Below are positions 1 through 5,984 of a DNA stretch of 6,488 nt, piece after piece (positions within the stretch are counted from its first letter, which is position 1; every line of letters starts with the position of its first letter). The position numbers and the translations under genes were made by a program. Origin of the DNA: Deltaproteobacteria bacterium (GTDB lineage Bacteria; Desulfobacterota; Desulfobacteria; Desulfobacterales; ETH-SRB1); NCBI GenBank assembly GCA_030627405.1, contig DAOUSD010000109.1:1-6488 (forward strand). Direction: 5' to 3'. The notes under the pieces were generated by a model. It did not search any database and had not been told where the DNA came from. It saw nothing but the letters and a program-made list of their open reading frames with translations.

Positions 1-236
1 GAAAAAAACTTTGCCATAACAATTTCTTTTAATTTTACATTTTTTTTACGCCATTTCTGCAAAACAACTAAAACCGCCTGTATTTTACAAAAACCCGGCA
101 GAACGGGTTTTCCAGGGAAGTGACCCTGAAAACCTATGAACTTTTCAGGAAAAAGAAAACGGGCAGATACATTGTTACTGTCTTTTTCAGTTATATCAGA
201 CAAATACTGTTTAATTTCCTGCATAATTCTATTCAT
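1..236 (-). CDS. 3-hydroxyacyl-ACP dehydratase, FabZ/ApeI-like hotdog protein (N-terminal part, runs off the window)
   Basis: I read this partial gene directly from the minus strand: ATG at 236-234, then 78 open codons to the window edge. Residues 36-48 read FQGHFPGKPVLPG, the hallmark active-site loop of FabZ/FabA hotdog dehydratases. His39 (codon 120-122) is the expected catalytic histidine. Fourteen residues on, where FabZ has Glu and FabA/ApeI-type proteins have Asp, this protein has Gln53 (CAG at 78-80). The start is supported by a GGAG Shine-Dalgarno 8 nt upstream and by a 4-bp ATGA overlap with the upstream lipoprotein stop, which implies translational coupling. In aryl polyene clusters such a protein dehydrates the 3-hydroxyacyl-ACP intermediate to the enoyl form, one double bond per cycle, in the cytoplasm. 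Context points to an ApeI-like role. The missing acid suggests it works with a partner, possibly the dehydratase domain encoded at 4524-4928. The hotdog family call is secure; the exact substrate is inference. Confidence 0.82.
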   Translation of the reverse strand, partial: MNRIMQEIKQYLSDITEKDSNNVSARFLFPEKFIGFQGHFPGKPVLPGFCKIQAVLVVLQKWRKKNVKLKEIVMAKFF

Positions 237-994
237 GCCCGGATCTCCAGTAGTCGAACAACAAGATTATATTTATATTGATAATGTTTAATAATAATAC
301 CGGCTGGATAAAGTTTTTTATTCACTTTTTGGTATTCATAATAAAAAACACTCCAGACTTTCCTGTTATTTTCATAATAGTTTTTTTCGATCAGAACTTT
401 ATCAGCGCCGGCAAAGACATATTCCATAGTACCTGATACCTCCGGCTGTCTGAAAATGATTGTATATTTTTTCTTAAAAACATTAGCGTTTGCCGCTGGT
501 ATGCAGTCAAAATAAGCCTTTTTGATGTTGTCGGCAACTACGTTTGCAAAATTGCCGTGACGTGTAAACTCTTCAATCGCAAACCTGCAATCAACTCTAT
601 CTTTCTCCATTGATAATTCAAAAAGAGTGCAGCCTCCTATTGGATTTATTCCAACCGCTGTAAAAGTTTTATTTTTAATGTCTGCGGCGATATAACCGAT
701 AGCAGGAGGAATGGAACGTCGTTTGTACATAAATTCAATACTGGTTACGAGCTGAAACTCGGACGGCAGGGAACCGGCAAATTGTTGACGCACATCTGCC
801 GGATCGAATAACTCAACAGGCACAAGCGCTGTTTTTTGAAAAGGGATACTGGCGCAGCCGGTTAAGCAAAGAATATACAGCCCCGCTGTTATATACTTTA
901 ATATTAATAATTGAGCTCTATGCCCAATTCCCCTTAATTTGTATTCTTGTAATAGTTCACCACGGATTTTCACGGAATTACACTGAATTATCAA
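233..994 (-). CDS. DUF3261-like outer-membrane lipoprotein (ApeN-like); start codon uncertain
   Basis: A secreted lipoprotein of about 207 mature residues. A hydrophobic stretch (residues 29-43) leads into the lipobox LTGC with Cys47 (codon 854-856), followed by Ala-Ser-Ile, which favours sorting to the outer membrane. The mature part resembles DUF3261 proteins: a GINPIGGCTLFELS strand segment near residue 115 and a C-terminal HYQYKYNLVVRLLEIR segment like that family's 'hYrYgYrLtir' ending. It follows a LolA-like gene and an MMPL exporter, the place of ApeN in aryl polyene clusters, so it probably helps place or accept the exported lipid at the outer membrane. The start is odd. No ATG, GTG or TTG lies in frame between the inverted arm ending at 955 and the lipobox. 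The only in-frame starts are GTG at 973 (inside the arm) and TTG at 994, which overlaps the GxxExxY stop as TTGA. Either gives an unusually long n-region of about 20-28 residues. The true start may have been lost when the cassette inserted. The lipoprotein call is firm; DUF3261 is recognised from pattern only. Confidence 0.7.
   Translation of the reverse strand: MIIQCNSVKIRGELLQEYKLRGIGHRAQLLILKYITAGLYILCLTGCASIPFQKTALVPVELFDPADVRQQFAGSLPSEFQLVTSIEFMYKRRSIPPAIGYIAADIKNKTFTAVGINPIGGCTLFELSMEKDRVDCRFAIEEFTRHGNFANVVADNIKKAYFDCIPAANANVFKKKYTIIFRQPEVSGTMEYVFAGADKVLIEKNYYENNRKVWSVFYYEYQKVNKKLYPAGIIIKHYQYKYNLVVRLLEIRA
244..249 (-). promoter_or_regulatory. Shine-Dalgarno of the dehydratase gene
   Basis: The minus strand reads TGGAGA, with its GGAG core 8 nt before the ATG at 236. 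It lies inside the last codons of the lipoprotein gene. It fixes the dehydratase start and supports coupled translation across the ATGA junction. Confidence 0.7.
955..990. repeat. Left inverted arm: GTTCAC cap plus three 10-bp CACNGA units
   Basis: GTTCAC at 955-960 is followed by three tandem 10-mers at 961-970, 971-980 and 981-990: CACGGATTTT, CACGGAATTA and CACTGAATTA. The 10-bp period puts each CACNGA core on the same face of the helix. The third unit has T at the fourth position, as does its counterpart in the right arm. Confidence 0.85.
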
Positions 995-1365
995 AATATT
1001 CTTCTCAATATTGCGAACTTCTCTGCTCCAAAATTGAACAATAACCCCACTCTCAATCGAGTTGTTTTAAGATAATTGATCAACTGAGCTTCATCCTGAT
1101 TTGTTATCTTTTTTAGGGCCTTGTTTTCTACAAGAATCTTTTTTTCTACCAGGAGATCGGCTCGGAATCTACGTTCAAATTTAATATTCTTATAATGAAC
1201 ATCTAACTCTATTTGTCTTTGGTACTCTATGCTTAATAAATCCAGCTCGTAACACAATGCATCTTCGTAAACTGATTCAAGATAACCAGGACCAAGTTCT
1301 TTGTATACTTCGCGTGCTGCACCTATGATTTTATAGCTCAAATTTTCATATAGTAAACTACTCAT
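991..1365 (-). CDS. GxxExxY protein, PD-(D/E)XK nuclease-like (PDDEXK_3)
   Basis: A full-length 124-residue member of the GxxExxY family (usual length about 120-130). The name-giving motif is at residues 27-33 in GPGYLESVYEDAL, where Gly27, Glu30 and Tyr33 align. The nuclease-like core follows: FRADLLV around residues 67-73 supplies the Asp, and LVENKALKKI around 78-87 supplies the ExK. The end has the typical QLINYLKTTRLRVGLLFNFG segment. By fold a metal-dependent nuclease is plausible, but I know of no established biological role. The start is ATG at 1365 with no clear Shine-Dalgarno; the last bases before it belong to the inverted arm. Its stop (TGA, 991-993) overlaps a possible TTG start of the lipoprotein gene by 4 bp. 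Nothing ties it to polyene synthesis, so it reads as a passenger in the operon. Confidence 0.9.
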   Translation of the reverse strand: MSSLLYENLSYKIIGAAREVYKELGPGYLESVYEDALCYELDLLSIEYQRQIELDVHYKNIKFERRFRADLLVEKKILVENKALKKITNQDEAQLINYLKTTRLRVGLLFNFGAEKFAILRRIF

Positions 1366-1373
1366 TGTTTATA

Positions 1374-1409
1374 ATTTTCAGTGAAACTCCGTGTCGTTCC
1401 GTGGTGAAC
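1374..1409. repeat. Right inverted arm, mirror of 955-990
   Basis: Read on the minus strand: GTTCAC (1404-1409), then 10-mers CACGGAACGA (1394-1403), CACGGAGTTT (1384-1393) and CACTGAAAAT (1374-1383). Cap, unit count, spacing and the CACTGA variant in the third unit all match the left arm in inverted orientation. It ends two bases before the exporter stop codon. Confidence 0.85.
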
Positions 1410-1411
1410 TT

Positions 1412-3817
1412 TTACGTATTCTCTATCCATAATCTATAAAATGATGGGATGACGATTATTGAAGCAATATATCCAAATAAAACACCTGAGACTATCGTAG
1501 CTCCGATTGAAAATAATACCGGATGGTTGGCAAACAACAATACTCCTGCGCCTATTAGTGTTGTAATTGCCGAAAGCGATACAGCCATACGTGTCCCTGT
1601 TTTTAAGTTGTGACGGCATGTATAAACCATGAAGATTCCATAGTCAATGCAGAGACCTAAAACAACCATAGCTGCAATGAGGCTGGGAGCATTTAGAGAC
1701 AAACCGAAAATCGGAATAGTACCCATGACTGCTGTTATGCCGGTTATAACCGGAATCAGGGCAAGAGCTGTCATTTTTATATCTTTTAACAGCAGGCAGG
1801 TTAACAAAGGTATCATTATAGCAGCAATTCCCGATAATAAAATTATTTCTGAGGACACGGATTTAGACAGCACATGTGAAAGAACTTTTCTGGAGACCAA
1901 AAATGTCCCTGGATAATGACTGGATATCGTTGACATTGCATTTACATATTTATCTTCATCAGGAAAGAAAGACATAACTTGTAAGTGGTCAGGCTTATCT
2001 ATTACAAAACGTTCCTTCAGCCTTTTATAAATTTTAATTCTTTCCGGTTCATCTTCAATAATCGTACACGCATATAAATTATCAAAAAATGGAGAAAATG
2101 CGTCTTCGGAAAAATTATAATCACTTCCATATGTTGAGATAAGCTCCCTGAGCTTTTCTTCTTTTCCTTGCTTCCAAAATTCCTTCCATCTATCAACATT
2201 GGTTTTGCGTGTTTGTTTTGAGGGCCAAATCGCAGCAAGGCTTGAAAAATTATCTTCTCCAACCACCGTTTTTGCTTCCTCGTAAATTTTTTCATTAACC
2301 TTGAGTGCTTCTTCTAAAGTGTTCCCTTGCACAACAAAAACTGCCGGATTGCTTTTATTCACCCATGTGCTATTAAATTTTTGTTCTGCTTTAATTATTT
2401 CTATTTCACTACCGTCAAACTGACTGATCTCGCTGTTAAATGAAATTTGTTTAGACAGTATCAAAGCGATAATCATAAAAATTGCCCAGCATAATACTAT
2501 GAATTTATCCTGTGTTTTTGGTTTTTGTAAGGAGCGCTGATTTACATGTTCGCCATATTTTTTTACAGTATGTTTTAATCTATTATATTTTCCTTTAATT
2601 ATAAAATGAGGCAAAATAAACAGAGAACATGCAAGACACAAAATAATACTGAGAATAGAAAAAAACGCGAGTTGATGATATCCTTGAACGCTGGAGAAGA
2701 AAAATGAGGCAAAAACGCTTATGGTTGTTAATGCGCCGATTATTAACGGCCTTGCAATGCTGTTAACCGCTTCCTGCCTGCTGTCTCCAGTCCGCACCGC
2801 TGTATAAACGTGAATTCCATAATCAACAGCAATACCTGCAATAACAGCCCCCATTCCGACAATAAAATAAGACAGCTTGTTAAGTATTAAGTTTGATATA
2901 TTGATGGAAACAATAACAGATGCAAGTGGTATTAGAAAAATTATAATTGCACCCAAGTCTCTGAAAACTACTATGAATAATAAAATAAATGCTGCCGAGG
3001 CAATAATCAGCGTCAACCTGATGTCGCGTTTTATTACATCTTCATTACTGACTGTGTGAAGATGTCCGGCAATGATATCTGCTGAAATAAAGTCCGGCAG
3101 GATATTTAGACGATTATTTAAATATGATATCAACTTCCGGGAGCCGAATCCATCTGTGAGATTTACCGGAGTGTCAAGAATAAGCATGGCATGTTTTCTA
3201 TCCTTGCTTATGAAATGACCATTCTCAACAGTTACTTCATAGCCGACAGAAGAATAGATTTTTTGCAGCGAACGCAAAATATTTGAGTATATTCCAAGTG
3301 GATCAGATCGAATAAAAGGAATTATAAGTGTGCTTGCCGGGGTTAAAAATTGCCTGTAATTATTTTGTAAACTTTCTTTTACTCCTGAAGGATTTATTTG
3401 TTTTTCAATTAGTAATAGATTTTGCTCGTCGATAAGTTGCGGAGCATACTTCAGGAGTTCGAGCATTTCTTCCACTACATTGTTTTCAGGAATTCCGCTT
3501 ATAACATCGGTAACAAGAGGAGGGCCAAGAGATTCCTTTAGCTTTTTGACAGCAGCAATAAGGTCTTTTGTTGTATATTCGGAAGATTTTAGTCCAAGAG
3601 AGAGGATGACTTTATCCGAAAGATTGGATTCGCGCAGGAAACGGATGCTGCGGTAAACCTCATCATTCCCGGGAAGCATCAGTTCGATATTATTATCAAA
3701 ACTAATTGATTTGAGTCCGATAATCGCTGCAATAATTATAGCTGCCGCCAGAACGGCGACCAGCCATTTGCTTCGCTGAATACTGCCATATAAACGAAAG
3801 AAATGATCATCTAACAC
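1412..3817 (-). CDS. MMPL/RND-family lipid exporter (ApeM-like)
   Basis: An inner-membrane transporter of about 801 residues with the classic duplicated RND layout. Counting from the GTG start: helix 1 at about 18-36, a periplasmic loop at 40-265, five helices at about 266-405, a second first-helix at 438-455, a second loop at 460-655, and five more helices to about 790. Each half has a conserved Asp-Tyr-Gly in a membrane helix (GIAVDYGIHVY with Asp332, and LCIDYGIFMVY with Asp725), likely proton-relay residues by family analogy. Such proteins use the proton gradient to move lipids or polyketide lipids out of the inner membrane. LolA-like upstream and a lipoprotein downstream make an ApeM-type exporter the best reading. 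I chose GTG at 3815-3817 because a GGGAGG Shine-Dalgarno sits 9 nt upstream, leaving an 11-bp overlap with the LolA-like gene. The longer alternative starts at TTG 3845-3847, overlaps by 41 bp and adds ten residues. The gene appears complete at its C-terminus. Confidence 0.88.
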   Translation of the reverse strand: MLDDHFFRLYGSIQRSKWLVAVLAAAIIIAAIIGLKSISFDNNIELMLPGNDEVYRSIRFLRESNLSDKVILSLGLKSSEYTTKDLIAAVKKLKESLGPPLVTDVISGIPENNVVEEMLELLKYAPQLIDEQNLLLIEKQINPSGVKESLQNNYRQFLTPASTLIIPFIRSDPLGIYSNILRSLQKIYSSVGYEVTVENGHFISKDRKHAMLILDTPVNLTDGFGSRKLISYLNNRLNILPDFISADIIAGHLHTVSNEDVIKRDIRLTLIIASAAFILLFIVVFRDLGAIIIFLIPLASVIVSINISNLILNKLSYFIVGMGAVIAGIAVDYGIHVYTAVRTGDSRQEAVNSIARPLIIGALTTISVFASFFFSSVQGYHQLAFFSILSIILCLACSLFILPHFIIKGKYNRLKHTVKKYGEHVNQRSLQKPKTQDKFIVLCWAIFMIIALILSKQISFNSEISQFDGSEIEIIKAEQKFNSTWVNKSNPAVFVVQGNTLEEALKVNEKIYEEAKTVVGEDNFSSLAAIWPSKQTRKTNVDRWKEFWKQGKEEKLRELISTYGSDYNFSEDAFSPFFDNLYACTIIEDEPERIKIYKRLKERFVIDKPDHLQVMSFFPDEDKYVNAMSTISSHYPGTFLVSRKVLSHVLSKSVSSEIILLSGIAAIMIPLLTCLLLKDIKMTALALIPVITGITAVMGTIPIFGLSLNAPSLIAAMVVLGLCIDYGIFMVYTCRHNLKTGTRMAVSLSAITTLIGAGVLLFANHPVLFSIGATIVSGVLFGYIASIIVIPSFYRLWIENT

Positions 3818-4481
3818 GCGGTTGAACCTCCCAGGCCACGGCTTCAAGAGGAGTATTTAACTGCGTATTGACGAATGTAAGGAGTGTGCTGTTACTGCTC
3901 TTTTCTTTGATATATATCTGGTGAATATAACGTTCATCATCCCTGAAAATAACCGTTACACTGGCAATTACATTGCTGACAATTGTATTTTTTTTAGGAA
4001 TAAATTTAAGGGAGACAGGTTTTCTTTTAAGTATAATTATGTTGTAATTTTCTGTCATTGAGCTGTATTTGCCTGAAAACCAGTCTTTCATTTGTGAAAT
4101 TGCAACCTGAAATGCAGGATTTTTAGAAAGAGATATTTTCTGAATTTTTTTCGTGTTTTCATCCCATTGAGATAGAATGTCGCCTTTTATAACCATGGAA
4201 TAGCTTAAAGGCTCTATAATATGCCAGGCAAACAGTTCAGGTTTTTGAAGAAATATCATTCCTTTCAATATGATTTTTTCTTTAAATACAGCGAGTTCTT
4301 TTTCCTGAACAAACTCGGTTTTAAGTGTACGTATTTCAGATGTTTTATCTTCCAGCCTGTGAAGGACTTCATATAAATCCGGAGCAATATTTTTATGTGT
4401 TTTAATATCGGATGGTTCAGCATAACAATGCATGGCAGGCATAACTAAAAAAAGAATAAGTAATACAGCGGTTTTTTGCAT
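3807..4481 (-). CDS. Periplasmic LolA-like lipid/lipoprotein carrier (ApeL-like)
   Basis: A 224-residue protein with a signal peptide at about 1-21 (Lys3, a hydrophobic core, then HCYA before Glu22). Cys19 is not in a lipobox, so the mature protein should be soluble in the periplasm. The mature part has the LolA family pattern: LKTEFVQEKELAVFKEKIILKG (residues 53-74), FLQKPELFAWHIIEP (77-91), and IKGDILSQWDENTKKI (98-113). LolA folds as a half-open beta barrel that shields acyl chains. Cluster-associated paralogues like this are thought to ferry the polyene lipid, or help the exporter, rather than serve general lipoprotein transport. The ATG at 4481 follows the upstream stop directly (TAAATG). 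An AGGAG at 4489-4493, 7 nt before the ATG, lies inside the upstream gene. The 3' end overlaps the exporter by 11 bp. General lolA cannot be excluded by sequence alone, but the neighbours argue against it. Confidence 0.83.
   Translation of the reverse strand: MQKTAVLLILFLVMPAMHCYAEPSDIKTHKNIAPDLYEVLHRLEDKTSEIRTLKTEFVQEKELAVFKEKIILKGMIFLQKPELFAWHIIEPLSYSMVIKGDILSQWDENTKKIQKISLSKNPAFQVAISQMKDWFSGKYSSMTENYNIIILKRKPVSLKFIPKKNTIVSNVIASVTVIFRDDERYIHQIYIKEKSSNSTLLTFVNTQLNTPLEAVAWEVQPRVR
3827..3832 (-). promoter_or_regulatory. Shine-Dalgarno deciding the exporter start
   Basis: GGGAGG on the minus strand, inside the 3' end of the LolA-like gene and 9 nt before GTG 3817. It favours the GTG over the upstream TTG at 3847, so the first ten codons of the longer reading are probably untranslated in this frame. 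Confidence 0.7.
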
Positions 4482-5984
4482 TTATATACTCCTGGTACCA
4501 GTGGCATTTTCTTCAGAATTATGCCAGACTTTTATTTCTCCTTGCGCAAGCACCTCTTCATCCCTGGAAATTGTTCCTTTTATTACACCAAAATCGCCGT
4601 ATTTTGCATATTTGTAAACAGATATTTTAAGCTTGTCTCCAACCTTTGATTTTTTTAGAATTTTGAAATTTTTTGCACCCAACAGGAACCCTTCCGGTGC
4701 CGACTCTGATATGCCAAGCTGCTTAAAACCGTTGAGAGCCGCTATTGATTGTGCCATCATTTCAAGATAAACAGCATCATCAACAATGCCGTCTTCTCCA
4801 ACAAACAGCATGTCTTTCTGTATCAATACTGATACATCCGCACATCTTTCAGATACACTGACCAGTGTATCAATAACTTTCATCGGGGATTTTTGTGGGA
4901 TAATTTCATCAACTGCGACAGGCAAATGAACAATTTCATCCTGCCGGTCAATGTTTTTCCAGCACAAAGGATCTGAGGCAAGATAATCGCCGGTTAATTG
5001 ATATGCAGCTCCACGGCAGCCATAACAATACTCAGCTTTTTCACAGGTCCTGCAGGGTCCCTTTATTGTATTGAGATGATTCTTTAAATCACAGAGAACC
5101 TCGCTGTTTTTTATAATATTTTTGAGCTGTTGGGTACGAATATTGCCTATCGGTATGCCAACTCCGACACAAGGCGTAACATTGCCGGTCGATGTAACAA
5201 GGCAGGAAAACTGGTGCCGCAGACATCTGTTCCCAACCAGTGGCGGTTGTGGATCCCAGTCTTGACCATACTTAGTGCGATCAATCTCTGAAATCCTGGT
5301 GAAAATATCATAGAGTTCTTTTGGGCTAACATATAACCATTCGTTATGTTTTGCATTTTCTTGAGGTGTAATAATTTCGAAATAGGGAACTATCTTCTGA
5401 TCTCTAAGCCACTGCCACATTGTAATCAGTTCATTAATATTATGCCGGCAGATAATCGTACTGGCAGCTAGAAATTTTTTTTCTGAAGGATATCCTGCTT
5501 TTTTTAAATTATGCAGAGCTTGTTGAATAAGGCTAAAAGCGCCTTTTTTACCAGCAAGTGCATCCTGAATATTTTCATCAAATGAATTCATTTTTAAAAC
5601 AACTCTTACGTTGTTATCATACAATTGCTTTGCGAAGTCTTCGGTAATTTTGGTCCCATTTGTAAATATTTCAACTTCGAGGTTCTGTTTCTTGATAAAC
5701 TCTATCATTTCAAAAAAATTGGGATATAATGTCGGTTCACCACCAAGAATAATAATTTTCCTTGCTCCCAGGTCTTTAGCCTGAAGGATGACATCGCATA
5801 TTTCTTCTCTGGAAAGCTCATTCTCAGGATATGAATTATGCGGCACATAACAGTAAGGACATCGAAAGTTGCAATGCAGGCTGAATTCGATCTCCATTGA
5901 TAGAAGATTACCGTTTTTTACTGCGTCTTCAATATCTTCAACGGGAAATTCAAAATTGGGGATTCTGCTATGGCAGCTATGCAT
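4482..5984 (-). CDS. Radical SAM/SPASM enzyme fused to an ApeP-like 3-hydroxyacyl-ACP dehydratase domain
   Basis: One uninterrupted 500-residue frame carries two modules. The N-terminal radical SAM domain (about 30-200) has the CX3CX2C cluster motif CNFRCPYC (Cys38, Cys42, Cys45) and the SAM-binding GGEP (81-84). A SPASM region follows with C254-X12-G-X4-C272, then C311-X2-C314-X5-C320-X2-C323 and Cys341 in SDPLCW. The RGAAYQLTGD stretch recalls PqqE-type SPASM proteins, so auxiliary [4Fe-4S] clusters are expected. After a linker (342-352), residues 353-487 resemble ApeP-type hotdog dehydratases: IIPQKSPMKVID, YLEMMAQSIAALNG (Glu408 at the FabZ Glu position) and EGFLLGAKNF. No histidine lies in the FabZ HFPG region, and the family's usual PHR is PQK. 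The start is ATG 5984 with AGGAGA 7 nt upstream; it overlaps the ligase gene by 8 bp. It likely serves polyene-lipid synthesis in the cytoplasm. What the radical module does (starter formation, chain editing or carrier-protein modification) is unknown. Confidence 0.88.
   Translation of the reverse strand: MHSCHSRIPNFEFPVEDIEDAVKNGNLLSMEIEFSLHCNFRCPYCYVPHNSYPENELSREEICDVILQAKDLGARKIIILGGEPTLYPNFFEMIEFIKKQNLEVEIFTNGTKITEDFAKQLYDNNVRVVLKMNSFDENIQDALAGKKGAFSLIQQALHNLKKAGYPSEKKFLAASTIICRHNINELITMWQWLRDQKIVPYFEIITPQENAKHNEWLYVSPKELYDIFTRISEIDRTKYGQDWDPQPPLVGNRCLRHQFSCLVTSTGNVTPCVGVGIPIGNIRTQQLKNIIKNSEVLCDLKNHLNTIKGPCRTCEKAEYCYGCRGAAYQLTGDYLASDPLCWKNIDRQDEIVHLPVAVDEIIPQKSPMKVIDTLVSVSERCADVSVLIQKDMLFVGEDGIVDDAVYLEMMAQSIAALNGFKQLGISESAPEGFLLGAKNFKILKKSKVGDKLKISVYKYAKYGDFGVIKGTISRDEEVLAQGEIKVWHNSEENATGTRSI

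Larger units (their letters stand above)
955..1409. mobile_element. GxxExxY cassette bounded by 36-bp inverted arms
   Basis: A 455-bp unit consisting almost only of one small gene (991-1365) and two inverted arms (955-990 and 1374-1409). The left arm touches the stop codon and the right arm ends 8 bp before the ATG. By hand alignment the arms agree at 27 of 36 positions without gaps. The unit sits between the exporter stop codon (1412-1414) and the lipoprotein gene, and splits what is otherwise a block of overlapping genes. No transposase is present, and I see no clear target-site duplication in the flanks (AATA on the left, TTTTA on the right). I read it as a non-autonomous or self-propagating insertion. 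GxxExxY genes are known to occur in many copies in some bacterial genomes, which fits, but mobility itself is inferred. Confidence 0.6.

Noticed and set aside
90..111. Hairpin AAAACCCG-loop-CGGGTTTT followed by T on the minus strand, like a Rho-independent terminator
   Set aside because: It encodes the conserved GKPVLPGF active-site loop of the dehydratase, in mid-gene. The stem has only four G-C pairs and the T run is short, so it is most likely a coding coincidence.
955..1409. Reading the paired arms as a CRISPR-like or simple tandem repeat array
   Set aside because: The two copies are inverted, not direct, there are only two, and a complete gene fills the space between them.
1647..1916. 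Plus-strand open frame of 89 codons
   Set aside because: It lies wholly inside the exporter gene on the opposite strand. It has no recognisable domain, no good ribosome binding site and low-complexity composition.
2017..2295. Minus-strand frame of 92 codons inside the exporter
   Set aside because: It is an alternate frame of the second periplasmic loop of a well-supported gene, with no family features.
5147..5356. Minus-strand frame of 69 codons
   Set aside because: It is an out-of-frame reading of the SPASM region. The cysteine pattern of the main frame leaves no doubt which frame is used.
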